From contig JAZRTT010000035.1 in NCBI GenBank assembly GCA_045652125.1, positions 1 through 31,641 of the forward strand: DNA of 31,641 nucleotides. The letters are read 5' to 3'. Below, piece after piece: positions 1 to 7,025 of the stretch. Each line of letters begins with the position of its first letter. Position 1 is the first letter of the stretch. A program made the translations under genes and the position numbers. Under the pieces are notes generated by a model. It was not told where the DNA came from. It did not search any database and saw only the letters and a list, made by a program, of their open reading frames with translations. This stretch comes from Avoscillospira sp045652125 (GTDB lineage Bacteria; Bacillota; Clostridia; Oscillospirales; Oscillospiraceae).

Positions 1-588
1 GTCATCATTCCGCTGCAACGATATTTTGATATGCGCAACGCCAAAGCCTATTCGCAGAAAGCCAAGGTCAGCAATCTGAAAGAACTGAATGCTATGGCGA
101 ATTATCTCAAAGCCCATGAGATTTACACCATCGAGGATTTGGGAAGCCGTGTATCCACCTTGCAGGACACCGTGGATGAATTGAAAGCGACTATGGATAC
201 AGAGACTACCCGCATGAAAGAAATCCGCAAGGTTCCCGAATACCTTTCCATCCTAAGAGATTTGAAACCGATTGTGGACGGTTTGCAGAAAATCAAGTTC
301 GACAAGGCAAAGGCGAAGTACAAGGCTGAGCACGAAAAGGAATTGAAGCAGTATTACGCCGTGAGACGAAAGCTTTTAGAGGTATGTCCCGACGGCAAGC
401 ACGACCAAAAACTTTTGGACAAGGAGTATGCAGCGCTTGAACAGGCTCATGCAGAAACCTATGCCAAGTTCAAAGCCATCCGTGAAGAACACCAGAAGAT
501 TTACCACATTCACTCCTGCGTGGAAAAAGGATACCATGCCGAGCAGACCCATCAGAAGAACGATCACCGAAAGCAAGAGGAACGCTGA
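1..588 (+). CDS. Relaxase/mobilization nuclease, C-terminal part (cut by window edge)
   Basis: The reading frame is open from base 1 and ends at a TAA/TGA-type stop near 588, so only the last ~195 residues of a longer protein are present; the first ATG in frame (31) is internal. What remains is strongly charged, Lys/Glu-rich and helical, of the kind seen behind the catalytic domain of MOB relaxases carried by clostridial integrative elements. The phrase AKVSNLKELNAMANYL resembles the conserved 'WAKVFNLKQMA' region of those relaxases. The relaxase would nick at oriT and lead the strand into the recipient. The catalytic Tyr and His triad would be upstream of the window and cannot be checked. 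Its neighbours, a TnpW-like protein and a serine recombinase on the same strand, fit a Tn4451/ICE-like module. Family assignment rests on this C-terminal pattern and the context. Confidence 0.7.
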   Translation, partial: VIIPLQRYFDMRNAKAYSQKAKVSNLKELNAMANYLKAHEIYTIEDLGSRVSTLQDTVDELKATMDTETTRMKEIRKVPEYLSILRDLKPIVDGLQKIKFDKAKAKYKAEHEKELKQYYAVRRKLLEVCPDGKHDQKLLDKEYAALEQAHAETYAKFKAIREEHQKIYHIHSCVEKGYHAEQTHQKNDHRKQEER

Positions 589-637
589 TTCATTCCTTTC
601 TCTTCGATTCCATTCCAAAACAAGAAAGGATAATTAA

Positions 638-844
638 ATGAACGAACAGAAAAGCAGAAATTACACCATCAACGAAAACGGCAGTATTGTCGTTCACAAC
701 TATTGTGCGGCTGAGCTGCCGCAGATCACCGTGACCATCCGTTCCGGTCAGACTACTTACCGATTTGGCGGTAGCTACGATGGCACACGAAGTCTGTCCG
801 GTAAATTACTCGACCACATGGCAAAGGAGGTGGACGCCGAATGA
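638..844 (+). CDS. Small TnpW-like transposon-encoded protein
   Basis: This 68-residue protein has no signal peptide or membrane segment. Its core, ITVTIRSGQTTYRF followed by a Gly/Ser-rich turn and a C-terminal helix KLLDHMAKEV, resembles the TnpW family (pattern 'T.RIG.TTY.V' then 'KI.RLI..E') found beside relaxase and recombinase genes in Tn4451-like elements. TnpW has no established biochemical role that I know of. The gene follows the relaxase by 49 bases, has an AAAGGA site upstream, and its TGA overlaps the ATG of the recombinase reading frame (ATGA), so the two are probably translationally coupled. The placement is as informative as the sequence; the name is a family-level guess. Confidence 0.6.
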   Translation: MNEQKSRNYTINENGSIVVHNYCAAELPQITVTIRSGQTTYRFGGSYDGTRSLSGKLLDHMAKEVDAE

Positions 845-2580
845 CAAAGGAGACAAGTTTGCAGATGTATGATATAATGGATACAAGCAATCCTGTATTG
901 GCAGACTGCCCGCCGATTAAGGAGGAACAAGACATGAACAGGCAGTCTGACAAAATTACTGCGATCTACTGTAGACTCAGTCGTGATGACGAACTCACAG
1001 GAGAGAGCAACAGCATTGTCAATCAAAAGGCGATTCTCAAAAAATACGCACAAGAACAAGGTTTCCGCAACATCCAGTTTTTCGTGGATGATGGTTACTC
1101 TGGTGCCAACTTCAACAGACCCGACTGGAAACGAATGATTGAGTTGGTCGAGAACGATAAGGTCGGTGTTATCATCGCCAAGGATATGAGCCGTATCGGC
1201 AGAAACTATCTGGAAGTCGGTCTCTACACGGAAATGCTTTTCCCCGAACACAATGTCCGTTTCATCGCTGTGAACAGCGGTGTGGACAGCGCCAATCAGC
1301 AGGACAACGATTTTACTCCGTTCTTGAATATCATCAATGAGTTCTATGTCAAGGACAGCAGTAAAAAGGTCAAAGCGGTTATGAAGCAGAAAGGCGAATC
1401 CGGTGAGTATCTGACTACCAACCCGCCCTACGGCTTCATGAAAGACCCCGACAATCCAAAGAGACATTGGATTGTGGACGATGAAGCCGCAGCCGTTGTC
1501 CGTCAGATCTTCGCATGGTGTATGGAGGGCTTCGGTCCCTCTCAGATCGCCAAGAAGCTGAAAGAAGCAAAGGTGGATTGCCCAACCGTTCATTGGATGA
1601 AGATGGGACGAAATGCTCCTGCAAAGACACCCGATAATCCTTACAATTGGGCACCACGCACCATCACCGGCATACTGGAAAAGATGGAATACCTTGGTCA
1701 TATGGTCAACTTCAAAACCCGCAAGCAGTCGTACAGAAGCAAAAAGAAACTCGAAAACCCTCCCGACCAATGGAAGATTTTCGAGAACACCCATGAAGCC
1801 ATTATTGACGAAGAAACCTTTGCCCGTGTGCAGGAACTTCGCAAGAACAAACGCAGACCCGCCAGAACAGGCAAGACCAATATGTTCTCCGGTCTCGTCC
1901 GCTGTGCCGATTGCGGTGAGAAATTGTACTACTGCACCAGCAACAGTTTTGAAACCAGACAAGATCACTTCGTATGCTCCACGTCCCGCAAAAAGGGCAA
2001 GGATGTCTGCGACACCCACTTCATCCGTGCTGTGGTACTGGAAGAAGGTACACTCCAACACATGAGGATGGTGTTCCAATGTGTTGCCGATTGTGAGGAT
2101 GCATTCCGCAGAGCGTTGGGTGCAAAGCGAAGTGAGGAAGCAAAGAAAGAGCTTACTGCAAAGAAACGAACCTTGCAGAAATCCGAAAACCGTCTGGCGG
2201 AACTGGACAGGTTGTTCAAGCGTATTTATGAGGATATGGTCAACGGAAAACTGTCCGAAGCTCGTTTTCAGATGTTGTCGGATGATTATGAGCAGGAACA
2301 GGCAGACCTGAGAGCCAAGATTGAAATGCTTGAAAACGAAATACAGAATCAAGAAGATCAAGCGGAGAACGTCGATAGGTTTATCCGACAGGCAAAGAAG
2401 TACCTGTACTTGGAGAAGCTGACCCCCACGATTTTGAACGATATGGTCAACGCCGTATATGTTCATGCACCGGACAAGTCCAGCGGACACCGAGTGCAGG
2501 ATGTGACTATCAGCTACAACTATATCGGCATACTCCCCGCCAATTTACTCTATGACGTTATGAACGGAAAAGCGGCATGA
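841..2580 (+). CDS. Large serine recombinase (TnpX-type site-specific integrase)
   Basis: This recombinase would excise and integrate the mobile element through a serine-linked intermediate. The resolvase domain starts near residue 38; the YCRLS motif puts the nucleophile at Ser47, and DGYSG and KDMSRIGRNY follow as expected for the family. A recombinase domain (PPYGF, then a helical DNA-binding region) occupies about 190-330. A zinc ribbon follows, with CADCGEKLYYC and a second Cys pair (CSTSRKKGKDVC). After it come a coiled-coil segment (about 415-510) and a DUF4368-like C-terminus. Two starts compete. ATG 841 has AAAGGAGGTG eight bases upstream. ATG 934 has AAGGAGGA eight bases upstream and gives the usual short N-terminus before the catalytic motif. 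I give the longer form but the shorter one (934-2580, 548 residues) may be the main product. The element's right end should lie just downstream. Confidence 0.93.
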   Translation: MTKETSLQMYDIMDTSNPVLADCPPIKEEQDMNRQSDKITAIYCRLSRDDELTGESNSIVNQKAILKKYAQEQGFRNIQFFVDDGYSGANFNRPDWKRMIELVENDKVGVIIAKDMSRIGRNYLEVGLYTEMLFPEHNVRFIAVNSGVDSANQQDNDFTPFLNIINEFYVKDSSKKVKAVMKQKGESGEYLTTNPPYGFMKDPDNPKRHWIVDDEAAAVVRQIFAWCMEGFGPSQIAKKLKEAKVDCPTVHWMKMGRNAPAKTPDNPYNWAPRTITGILEKMEYLGHMVNFKTRKQSYRSKKKLENPPDQWKIFENTHEAIIDEETFARVQELRKNKRRPARTGKTNMFSGLVRCADCGEKLYYCTSNSFETRQDHFVCSTSRKKGKDVCDTHFIRAVVLEEGTLQHMRMVFQCVADCEDAFRRALGAKRSEEAKKELTAKKRTLQKSENRLAELDRLFKRIYEDMVNGKLSEARFQMLSDDYEQEQADLRAKIEMLENEIQNQEDQAENVDRFIRQAKKYLYLEKLTPTILNDMVNAVYVHAPDKSSGHRVQDVTISYNYIGILPANLLYDVMNGKAA

Positions 2581-2660
2581 TTACTCATGCCGCCTTCCCG
2601 AAAACATTATTATACTGTTTTATTGGACCGCACCCTTCCGGGAGGTTCTTTTTCGTTCTT
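2581..2660. other. Likely junction between mobile element and chromosome
   Basis: Eighty bases separate the recombinase stop from the stop of the convergent transporter gene. In TnpX-type elements the recombinase is normally the last gene, so the element boundary is expected here. Visible structures are a GC-rich self-complementary CCTTCCGGGAGG (about 2634-2645) followed by a T-rich run on the plus strand, which could end recombinase transcription, and a perfect hairpin GTTCTT-TTAG-AAGAAC (2655-2670) overlapping the transporter stop codon. I see no T-tailed terminator for the minus-strand operon. The exact att site cannot be fixed without the left end. Confidence 0.4.
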
Positions 2661-3872
2661 TTAGAAGAACATGACGATGAATTTGGCGGCAAGGACCACA
2701 AGGACCATGGCCATGGGGTAAGTAGCAGCGTAAGCGGCGGTCACAGCATCGGTTCCGGCTGTGTGGATGAGAGTACCCAATGCAGGGGTACTGGTCATGC
2801 CACCGGTGATGGAACCCAGATTGTTGAACACGCTGAGCTTGAACACATACTTGCCCAGAATGTAGCCTACGATCATAGGCACCGTGGTCAAAATGGCACC
2901 GTAGAGGAAGTAGGACAGCTTTACGTAGGTCATGAAGTTGACACCGCCGGGGACGCCTGCGCCCACCAAAAACAGCATCAGACCCAACTCACGGAAGAAG
3001 TTGAGGGTATTCTTGCTGACGGACAGGTCGATCTTGCCGATGTGACCCATGTGACCTACAATGAGGCCCATGATCAACGCACCACCGGAAGAACCCAGGG
3101 AGAAATTGATGCCGGGGATCTTGATGGCACCTAAGATCATACCCAATACGGCAGTCAGCAGGAAGGGGAAGAAGTCCAGATCGTCCACCTTCTTCAGGAC
3201 CTTATCCACCACCTTGACCTTGACCGTATCGGCGGCGGTAAAGCTCTTGCGCTCTTCCTCCATGTTGACCTTCAGGAACTTGGGCACCAGCTGGACGAAG
3301 AACACAACGCCCAGAACGCCGAAGATGTAGGCGATACCATAACCGGCAGTCACCTCCGCAGCTGCGGCTTCGGAAATGGCACCGGCTGCCTCCTTGGCAG
3401 CAGACAGGCCGGGAGTGGTGGTCAGACCGCCGGTCAGCAGACCTGCCGTAATGGTAGCAGGCACACCGCCCACCTTCACCACCAGCCAGGCTGTCAGCAC
3501 ACCGACACCGATGATAACCACGCCCATAAACACATAGGACAAAGAGGCCTTGTTCATGCCCCGGAAGAATTTAGGCCCTGCGATCAAACCAACGGCGGTA
3601 ACGAACATGGATGTACCAAGGCTGGAGATCAGAGAATACAAGGGCTTGACGGAATCATTGAACAAAACAATGGTCTTTTCACCCAACTGGAACGAAGGGA
3701 TGTAGTTGGCCAAAATGCCAAAGACCAGCGCCATGAGCAGGACGCCTGCCGTACCAAGGGAAATGCCCTTGATCTCAATACCGCCCACCAGATAGCCGAC
3801 GGCGGCAATGATAAAAACAAAGAACAGCGTTGTCAAAAATGCACCGGCAACGCCGGTCAGATATGCTGTCAT
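2661..3872 (-). CDS. AspT/SucE-family (aspartate:alanine exchanger) transporter, putative C4-dicarboxylate or succinate exchanger
   Basis: This is a 403-residue integral membrane protein with about ten hydrophobic segments arranged as two repeats. Each half carries the AAEx (AspT/YidE/YbjL duplication) signature: GGLTTTPGL at 148-156 and GGMTSTPAL at 357-365, each followed by an 'AY..tYP' or 'AGYGIAYIFG' helix. Family members exchange aspartate for alanine (Tetragenococcus AspT) or export succinate (Corynebacterium SucE1). The cytoplasmic linker between the halves (about 200-235) is short and lacks the TrkA-C/RCK domains of full-length members, which are about 530-560 residues. The gene is last in the fumarate reductase operon, 18 bases after frdA, with a GAAGG ribosome site. 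That placement favours export of succinate in exchange for a C4 substrate, but direction and substrate are inferred. GltS-type glutamate carriers are a less likely alternative. Confidence 0.8.
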   Translation of the reverse strand: MTAYLTGVAGAFLTTLFFVFIIAAVGYLVGGIEIKGISLGTAGVLLMALVFGILANYIPSFQLGEKTIVLFNDSVKPLYSLISSLGTSMFVTAVGLIAGPKFFRGMNKASLSYVFMGVVIIGVGVLTAWLVVKVGGVPATITAGLLTGGLTTTPGLSAAKEAAGAISEAAAAEVTAGYGIAYIFGVLGVVFFVQLVPKFLKVNMEEERKSFTAADTVKVKVVDKVLKKVDDLDFFPFLLTAVLGMILGAIKIPGINFSLGSSGGALIMGLIVGHMGHIGKIDLSVSKNTLNFFRELGLMLFLVGAGVPGGVNFMTYVKLSYFLYGAILTTVPMIVGYILGKYVFKLSVFNNLGSITGGMTSTPALGTLIHTAGTDAVTAAYAATYPMAMVLVVLAAKFIVMFF

Positions 3873-3890
3873 AGAAATATGCCTTCTTTC

Positions 3891-5489
3891 TTATGCTCTG
3901 CGGGCGTAGTTGGGCAGAAGTTTGGGGGAAACTTCCTCTGTGGAGATACCGGCTTCTGCCAGTTCCTTCTGGAATGCATCCACATGGCTGAGGGTCAGCT
4001 TGCCCACGGTCACGTCCTTTGCTCTGGCAGAGGCACTCTTACCGGCATTCCGGCCGAAAACGATGATATCCAGCAGGCTGTTGCCCATGAGTCGGTTCCG
4101 GCCATGGATACCGCCAACGGCTTCGCCGGCCACAAACAGGTTCTTTACATCGGTCTCGCCGTTATCAGAGATCTTCAGGCCGCCGTTCTGATAGTGAAGG
4201 GTGGGATAAATGAGGATGGGCTCTTTGCGGATGTCGATACCATACTTGCCGAACATCCGCATCATAGCGGGAATCCGCTTCTCAATGGTGCCTTCGCCGT
4301 TCTTCATTTCGATCATGGGGGTATCCAGCCAGACAGCGTAGCCCTCGGGGGTCTTGACGCCGTTGCCCCGGTCGGAGCATTCCCGAATGATGGAGGCGGC
4401 GGAAACGTCACGGGTCTCCAGGGGATTCATAAATGCCTCACCATTGGCGTTGATCAGCATGGCGCCCAAAGACCGCACCTTCTCTGTGACCAACGCACCG
4501 AAAATCTGGGCAGGATATGCCGCACCGGTGGGATGGTACTGGAGGGTATCGGCGTAGAGCAGTCTGGCTCCGGCACGGTAGCCGAGAATCAGGCCGTCAG
4601 CCGTAGCGCCGTAGTGGTTGGAGGTGGGGAATCCCTGATAGTGGAGCCGGCCTGCACCGCCGGTGGCGATAACCACCGTCTTGGCCTTGGCAATCAGAAT
4701 TTCCTGGGTTTCCATGTTCATGAGGACCGCACCGGCGCAGGCGCCGTTTTCGTCCTTAATGAGTTCGATGGCGGCAGTAAAGTCCACCACGGGAATCTGG
4801 CGGTTCAGGACCTCATCACGGAGGGTACGCATAATTTCCGCACCGGAGTAGTCCTTAGCGGCGTGCATCCGCTTCCGGGAAGTACCACCGCCGTGGGTGG
4901 TGATCATGGTGCCGTCAGGGGCCTTGTCAAACTCCACGCCCAGCTCACTGAGCCAACGAATGGCATCGGGAGCCTCTGTGACCAGTTTATACAGAAGATC
5001 CTTCTGCGCCGCAAAGTGGCCACCGCCGAAGGCATCGATAAAGTGCTGGGCAGGGCTGTCATTGGGCTTATCGGCAGCCTGAATACCGCCTTCTGCCATC
5101 ATGGTGTTGGCATCGCCCATACGGAGCTTGGTGACCACCATAACATTGGCGCCGGCATTATGAGCCTCGATAGCCGCAGAAGTGCCTGCTCCGCCGCCGC
5201 CGATGACCAGCACGTCCACATCATAGTCGGGCTTGCTCAGGTCGATGGTCTTACCGGCGATTCGGGAATTGGCCTGCAGCAGAGCAGCCAGCTCCAGAGG
5301 CACTTTTTCGCCCTTGTTGGGGCCCATCTGCAAAACGGCAAACTCCTCCTGCTTATAGTCGGGATGGTAGGTTGCCAGAAGGGTCTCTTTTTCCTCGGCG
5401 GTCATTCTTCTGGGGTCCAGTTTTACGTTCTCTGCACGGGCAGCTTCCACTTTTTTGATGGATTGCTGCATATTCAGATCAGGATACAT
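3891..5489 (-). CDS. frdA: Fumarate reductase flavoprotein subunit, soluble type
   Basis: The protein (532 residues) reduces fumarate to succinate on FAD. The dinucleotide motif GGGGAGTSAA lies at 97-106. All substrate-site residues of the FrdA/SdhA family are present: His319 (HPTG), Glu336 (TEKVR), the catalytic Arg360 (ETRDVS), His432 (LHYQNGG) and Arg466 (NRLMGNSL). The position of the histidine that binds FAD covalently in membrane-bound enzymes (RSHT in E. coli) reads DANT (Asn128), so FAD should be non-covalent, as in methanogen thiol:fumarate reductase and Fcc3. An N-terminal extension of about 88 residues precedes the FAD domain, and the C-terminal capping domain of canonical SdhA/FrdA is missing. 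There is no signal peptide or Tat motif, so it is cytoplasmic. It follows frdB by 14 bases with AAGGAGGG. L-aspartate oxidase (NadB) is related, but the operon lacks nadA/nadC. Confidence 0.88.
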   Translation of the reverse strand: MYPDLNMQQSIKKVEAARAENVKLDPRRMTAEEKETLLATYHPDYKQEEFAVLQMGPNKGEKVPLELAALLQANSRIAGKTIDLSKPDYDVDVLVIGGGGAGTSAAIEAHNAGANVMVVTKLRMGDANTMMAEGGIQAADKPNDSPAQHFIDAFGGGHFAAQKDLLYKLVTEAPDAIRWLSELGVEFDKAPDGTMITTHGGGTSRKRMHAAKDYSGAEIMRTLRDEVLNRQIPVVDFTAAIELIKDENGACAGAVLMNMETQEILIAKAKTVVIATGGAGRLHYQGFPTSNHYGATADGLILGYRAGARLLYADTLQYHPTGAAYPAQIFGALVTEKVRSLGAMLINANGEAFMNPLETRDVSAASIIRECSDRGNGVKTPEGYAVWLDTPMIEMKNGEGTIEKRIPAMMRMFGKYGIDIRKEPILIYPTLHYQNGGLKISDNGETDVKNLFVAGEAVGGIHGRNRLMGNSLLDIIVFGRNAGKSASARAKDVTVGKLTLSHVDAFQKELAEAGISTEEVSPKLLPNYARRA

Positions 5490-5503
5490 AGTAATGGCCC
5501 TCC

Positions 5504-6178
5504 TTATTTCTCGATCTCACGGGTGTTGTACAGTTCCTTCATCTCTGCCAGAGGCTTCTGCATCAGGCTCTCCAGAAGGCTCTGGAACTTGCCGTCATTG
5601 ATCTCGGCAATACGGTCATCCAGATGATCGCAGTGGGGTGCCAGATACTTGCCGTTGAGACGGCGGGCCAGCATAGCCACCTGAGGATGGGAGATACCGG
5701 CAGGGCAGCGGGAGGAGCAGATACCGCACATAACGCAGTCAAAGGACTCCTCGGCACACTTTTCGTATTCGCCTCTCTGGGCGTATGCGATATACTGCAT
5801 CACGTTAAGGCTTTGGGAGCAGGACTTGGTGCAGGCGTTACAGCCGACACAGGCGTAGATCTCAGGATACAGCTGCATCATGATCTGCTCTGTGGGCTTG
5901 ACCTTCTCCATGTCGTAAACTGCTTTTACCAAGGGGAAGAAAGGCAATGTCGCCACATACATATTGTCCTCCACCTTGGTGGAGCATGCCAGGCAAGCCT
6001 TCAGTTCCCGGTCACCGGCGATGCGGTAGATGGTGGCACAGGCACCGCAGAAGCCGTTGCGGCAGCCGCAGCCCCGGACCAGCTGATAGCCGGCATATTC
6101 CATAGCCTCCATAATGGTCAGGCTTTCCGGCACTTCATATTTCTTTCCAAACAGGAATACGCGAACCATATTTTCCAT
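5504..6178 (-). CDS. frdB: Fumarate reductase iron-sulfur subunit
   Basis: This 224-residue electron-transfer subunit feeds FrdA. The N-terminal ferredoxin domain has Cys37, 39, 44, 47, 62 and 65, enough for a [2Fe-2S] cluster (GCGCRNGFCGAC ... CLAC). A helical domain then holds two complete CX2CX2CX3C sets, Cys110/113/116/120 and Cys148/151/154/158, the second followed by Pro. Canonical FrdB/SdhB binds one [4Fe-4S] and one [3Fe-4S] cluster next to a quinone site; here both sets look able to bind [4Fe-4S]. The HdrB-like CCG domain fused to TfrB in methanogens is absent, but a separate hdrB lies in the same operon. No membrane-anchor gene (frdC/frdD or a cytochrome b) is present, so electrons most likely come from a soluble donor. 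It starts 13 bases after flxA with TAAGGAG. Confidence 0.87.
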   Translation of the reverse strand: MENMVRVFLFGKKYEVPESLTIMEAMEYAGYQLVRGCGCRNGFCGACATIYRIAGDRELKACLACSTKVEDNMYVATLPFFPLVKAVYDMEKVKPTEQIMMQLYPEIYACVGCNACTKSCSQSLNVMQYIAYAQRGEYEKCAEESFDCVMCGICSSRCPAGISHPQVAMLARRLNGKYLAPHCDHLDDRIAEINDGKFQSLLESLMQKPLAEMKELYNTREIEK

Positions 6179-6191
6179 AGCACGATTCTCC

Positions 6192-7025
6192 TTAATATTC
6201 GTCCGGCAGTTCGGTCATCTGATCCAGACGGAACACAGGGCCATCCTTGCAGACGTACTTATCGCCGATGTTGCAGCGGCCACACTTGCCAAGGGCACAC
6301 TTCATTTTCAGTTCAAAGGTGGTATAGACCTGATCCCGGCCGAAGCCAAGCTCTTCAAGGCCTGCCAGCGTGAACTTGATCATAATGGGAGGGCCGCACA
6401 TGACCACAGTCTTGCCTGTATCGAAGCCCAATTCCTTGACGTAGTTGGGAACGAAGCCCACATGGCCGTCCCAGTCCGGCTGTTCCCGGTCGATGGTCAG
6501 GTGAACGTTAATTCCGTCCTCTTTGCACCACTCATCAAGAATCTCCTGATAATCCACCAGATCTTCCTTGCTCCGGGAGCCGTAGACGATATCCACTGTG
6601 CCATAGTTGCTGCGATAGTGACGAACATAATTGATGACAGAACGCAAAGGTGCAAGACCGATACCGCCGGCAATGAATACAAGGTCCTTTCCCTTAAAAT
6701 CAGTCTCCACAGGGAAGCCATTGCCGTAAGGACCGCGGAGGGTCACCTGCTGCCCAACGTCCATCTGGTGGAGCCAGGTGGTAACGCAGCCGCACTTTTT
6801 AATAGAAAACTCCAGATACTCCTCATTGGTGGGAGAGGAGGTAATGGAAAACAGAGCCTCGCCCACACCGGGCATGGAGAGCATCGCACATTGGCCGGGG
6901 ATATGGACAAATGGCTTTTTGCCGTCCGGGCCCACCACACGGAAGGTCTTGACATCCGGAGTGTCGGTACGAATGTCCGTCACAACGCCAACCATAGGGA
7001 TCAGCGGATCGTGTTTGATATTCAT
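6192..7025 (-). CDS. flxA: FlxA: FAD/NAD-binding flavin oxidoreductase subunit
   Basis: The 277-residue protein belongs to the ferredoxin-NADP reductase fold and would be the NADH-oxidising entry point of the Flx-Hdr complex. The FAD-binding stretch LFSITSSP lies near residue 80, the flavin/pyrophosphate loop GPYGNGFP near 120, the nucleotide-binding segment FIAGGIGLAPLRS near 140 and MCGPPIMIK near 215. The C-terminus carries CALGKCGRCNIG followed by VC, the four-cysteine [2Fe-2S] motif of AsrB/PyrK/FlxA proteins. The ATG overlaps the flxB stop (ATGA) and is preceded by GGAGGGG, which favours this start over one 69 bases upstream. AsrB of sulfite reductase is the closest alternative, but there is no asrC and the hdr genes follow the Flx pattern. 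Confidence 0.85.
   Translation of the reverse strand: MNIKHDPLIPMVGVVTDIRTDTPDVKTFRVVGPDGKKPFVHIPGQCAMLSMPGVGEALFSITSSPTNEEYLEFSIKKCGCVTTWLHQMDVGQQVTLRGPYGNGFPVETDFKGKDLVFIAGGIGLAPLRSVINYVRHYRSNYGTVDIVYGSRSKEDLVDYQEILDEWCKEDGINVHLTIDREQPDWDGHVGFVPNYVKELGFDTGKTVVMCGPPIMIKFTLAGLEELGFGRDQVYTTFELKMKCALGKCGRCNIGDKYVCKDGPVFRLDQMTELPDEY

Noticed and set aside
775..2490. A 571-codon open frame on the minus strand opposite the recombinase
   Set aside because: It is antisense to a recombinase with intact catalytic and zinc motifs, and its translation has no domain pattern and skewed Cys/His/Phe content.
3891..5489. L-aspartate oxidase NadB
   Set aside because: The folds are related, but there is no nadA or nadC, and a dedicated iron-sulfur partner gene sits directly upstream. 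NadB does not use such a partner.
3879..5627. A 582-codon open frame on the plus strand opposite frdA
   Set aside because: It mirrors a gene with complete fumarate reductase motifs. Long antisense frames are common in GC-rich coding DNA, and the translation is Gly/His-rich with no recognisable domain.
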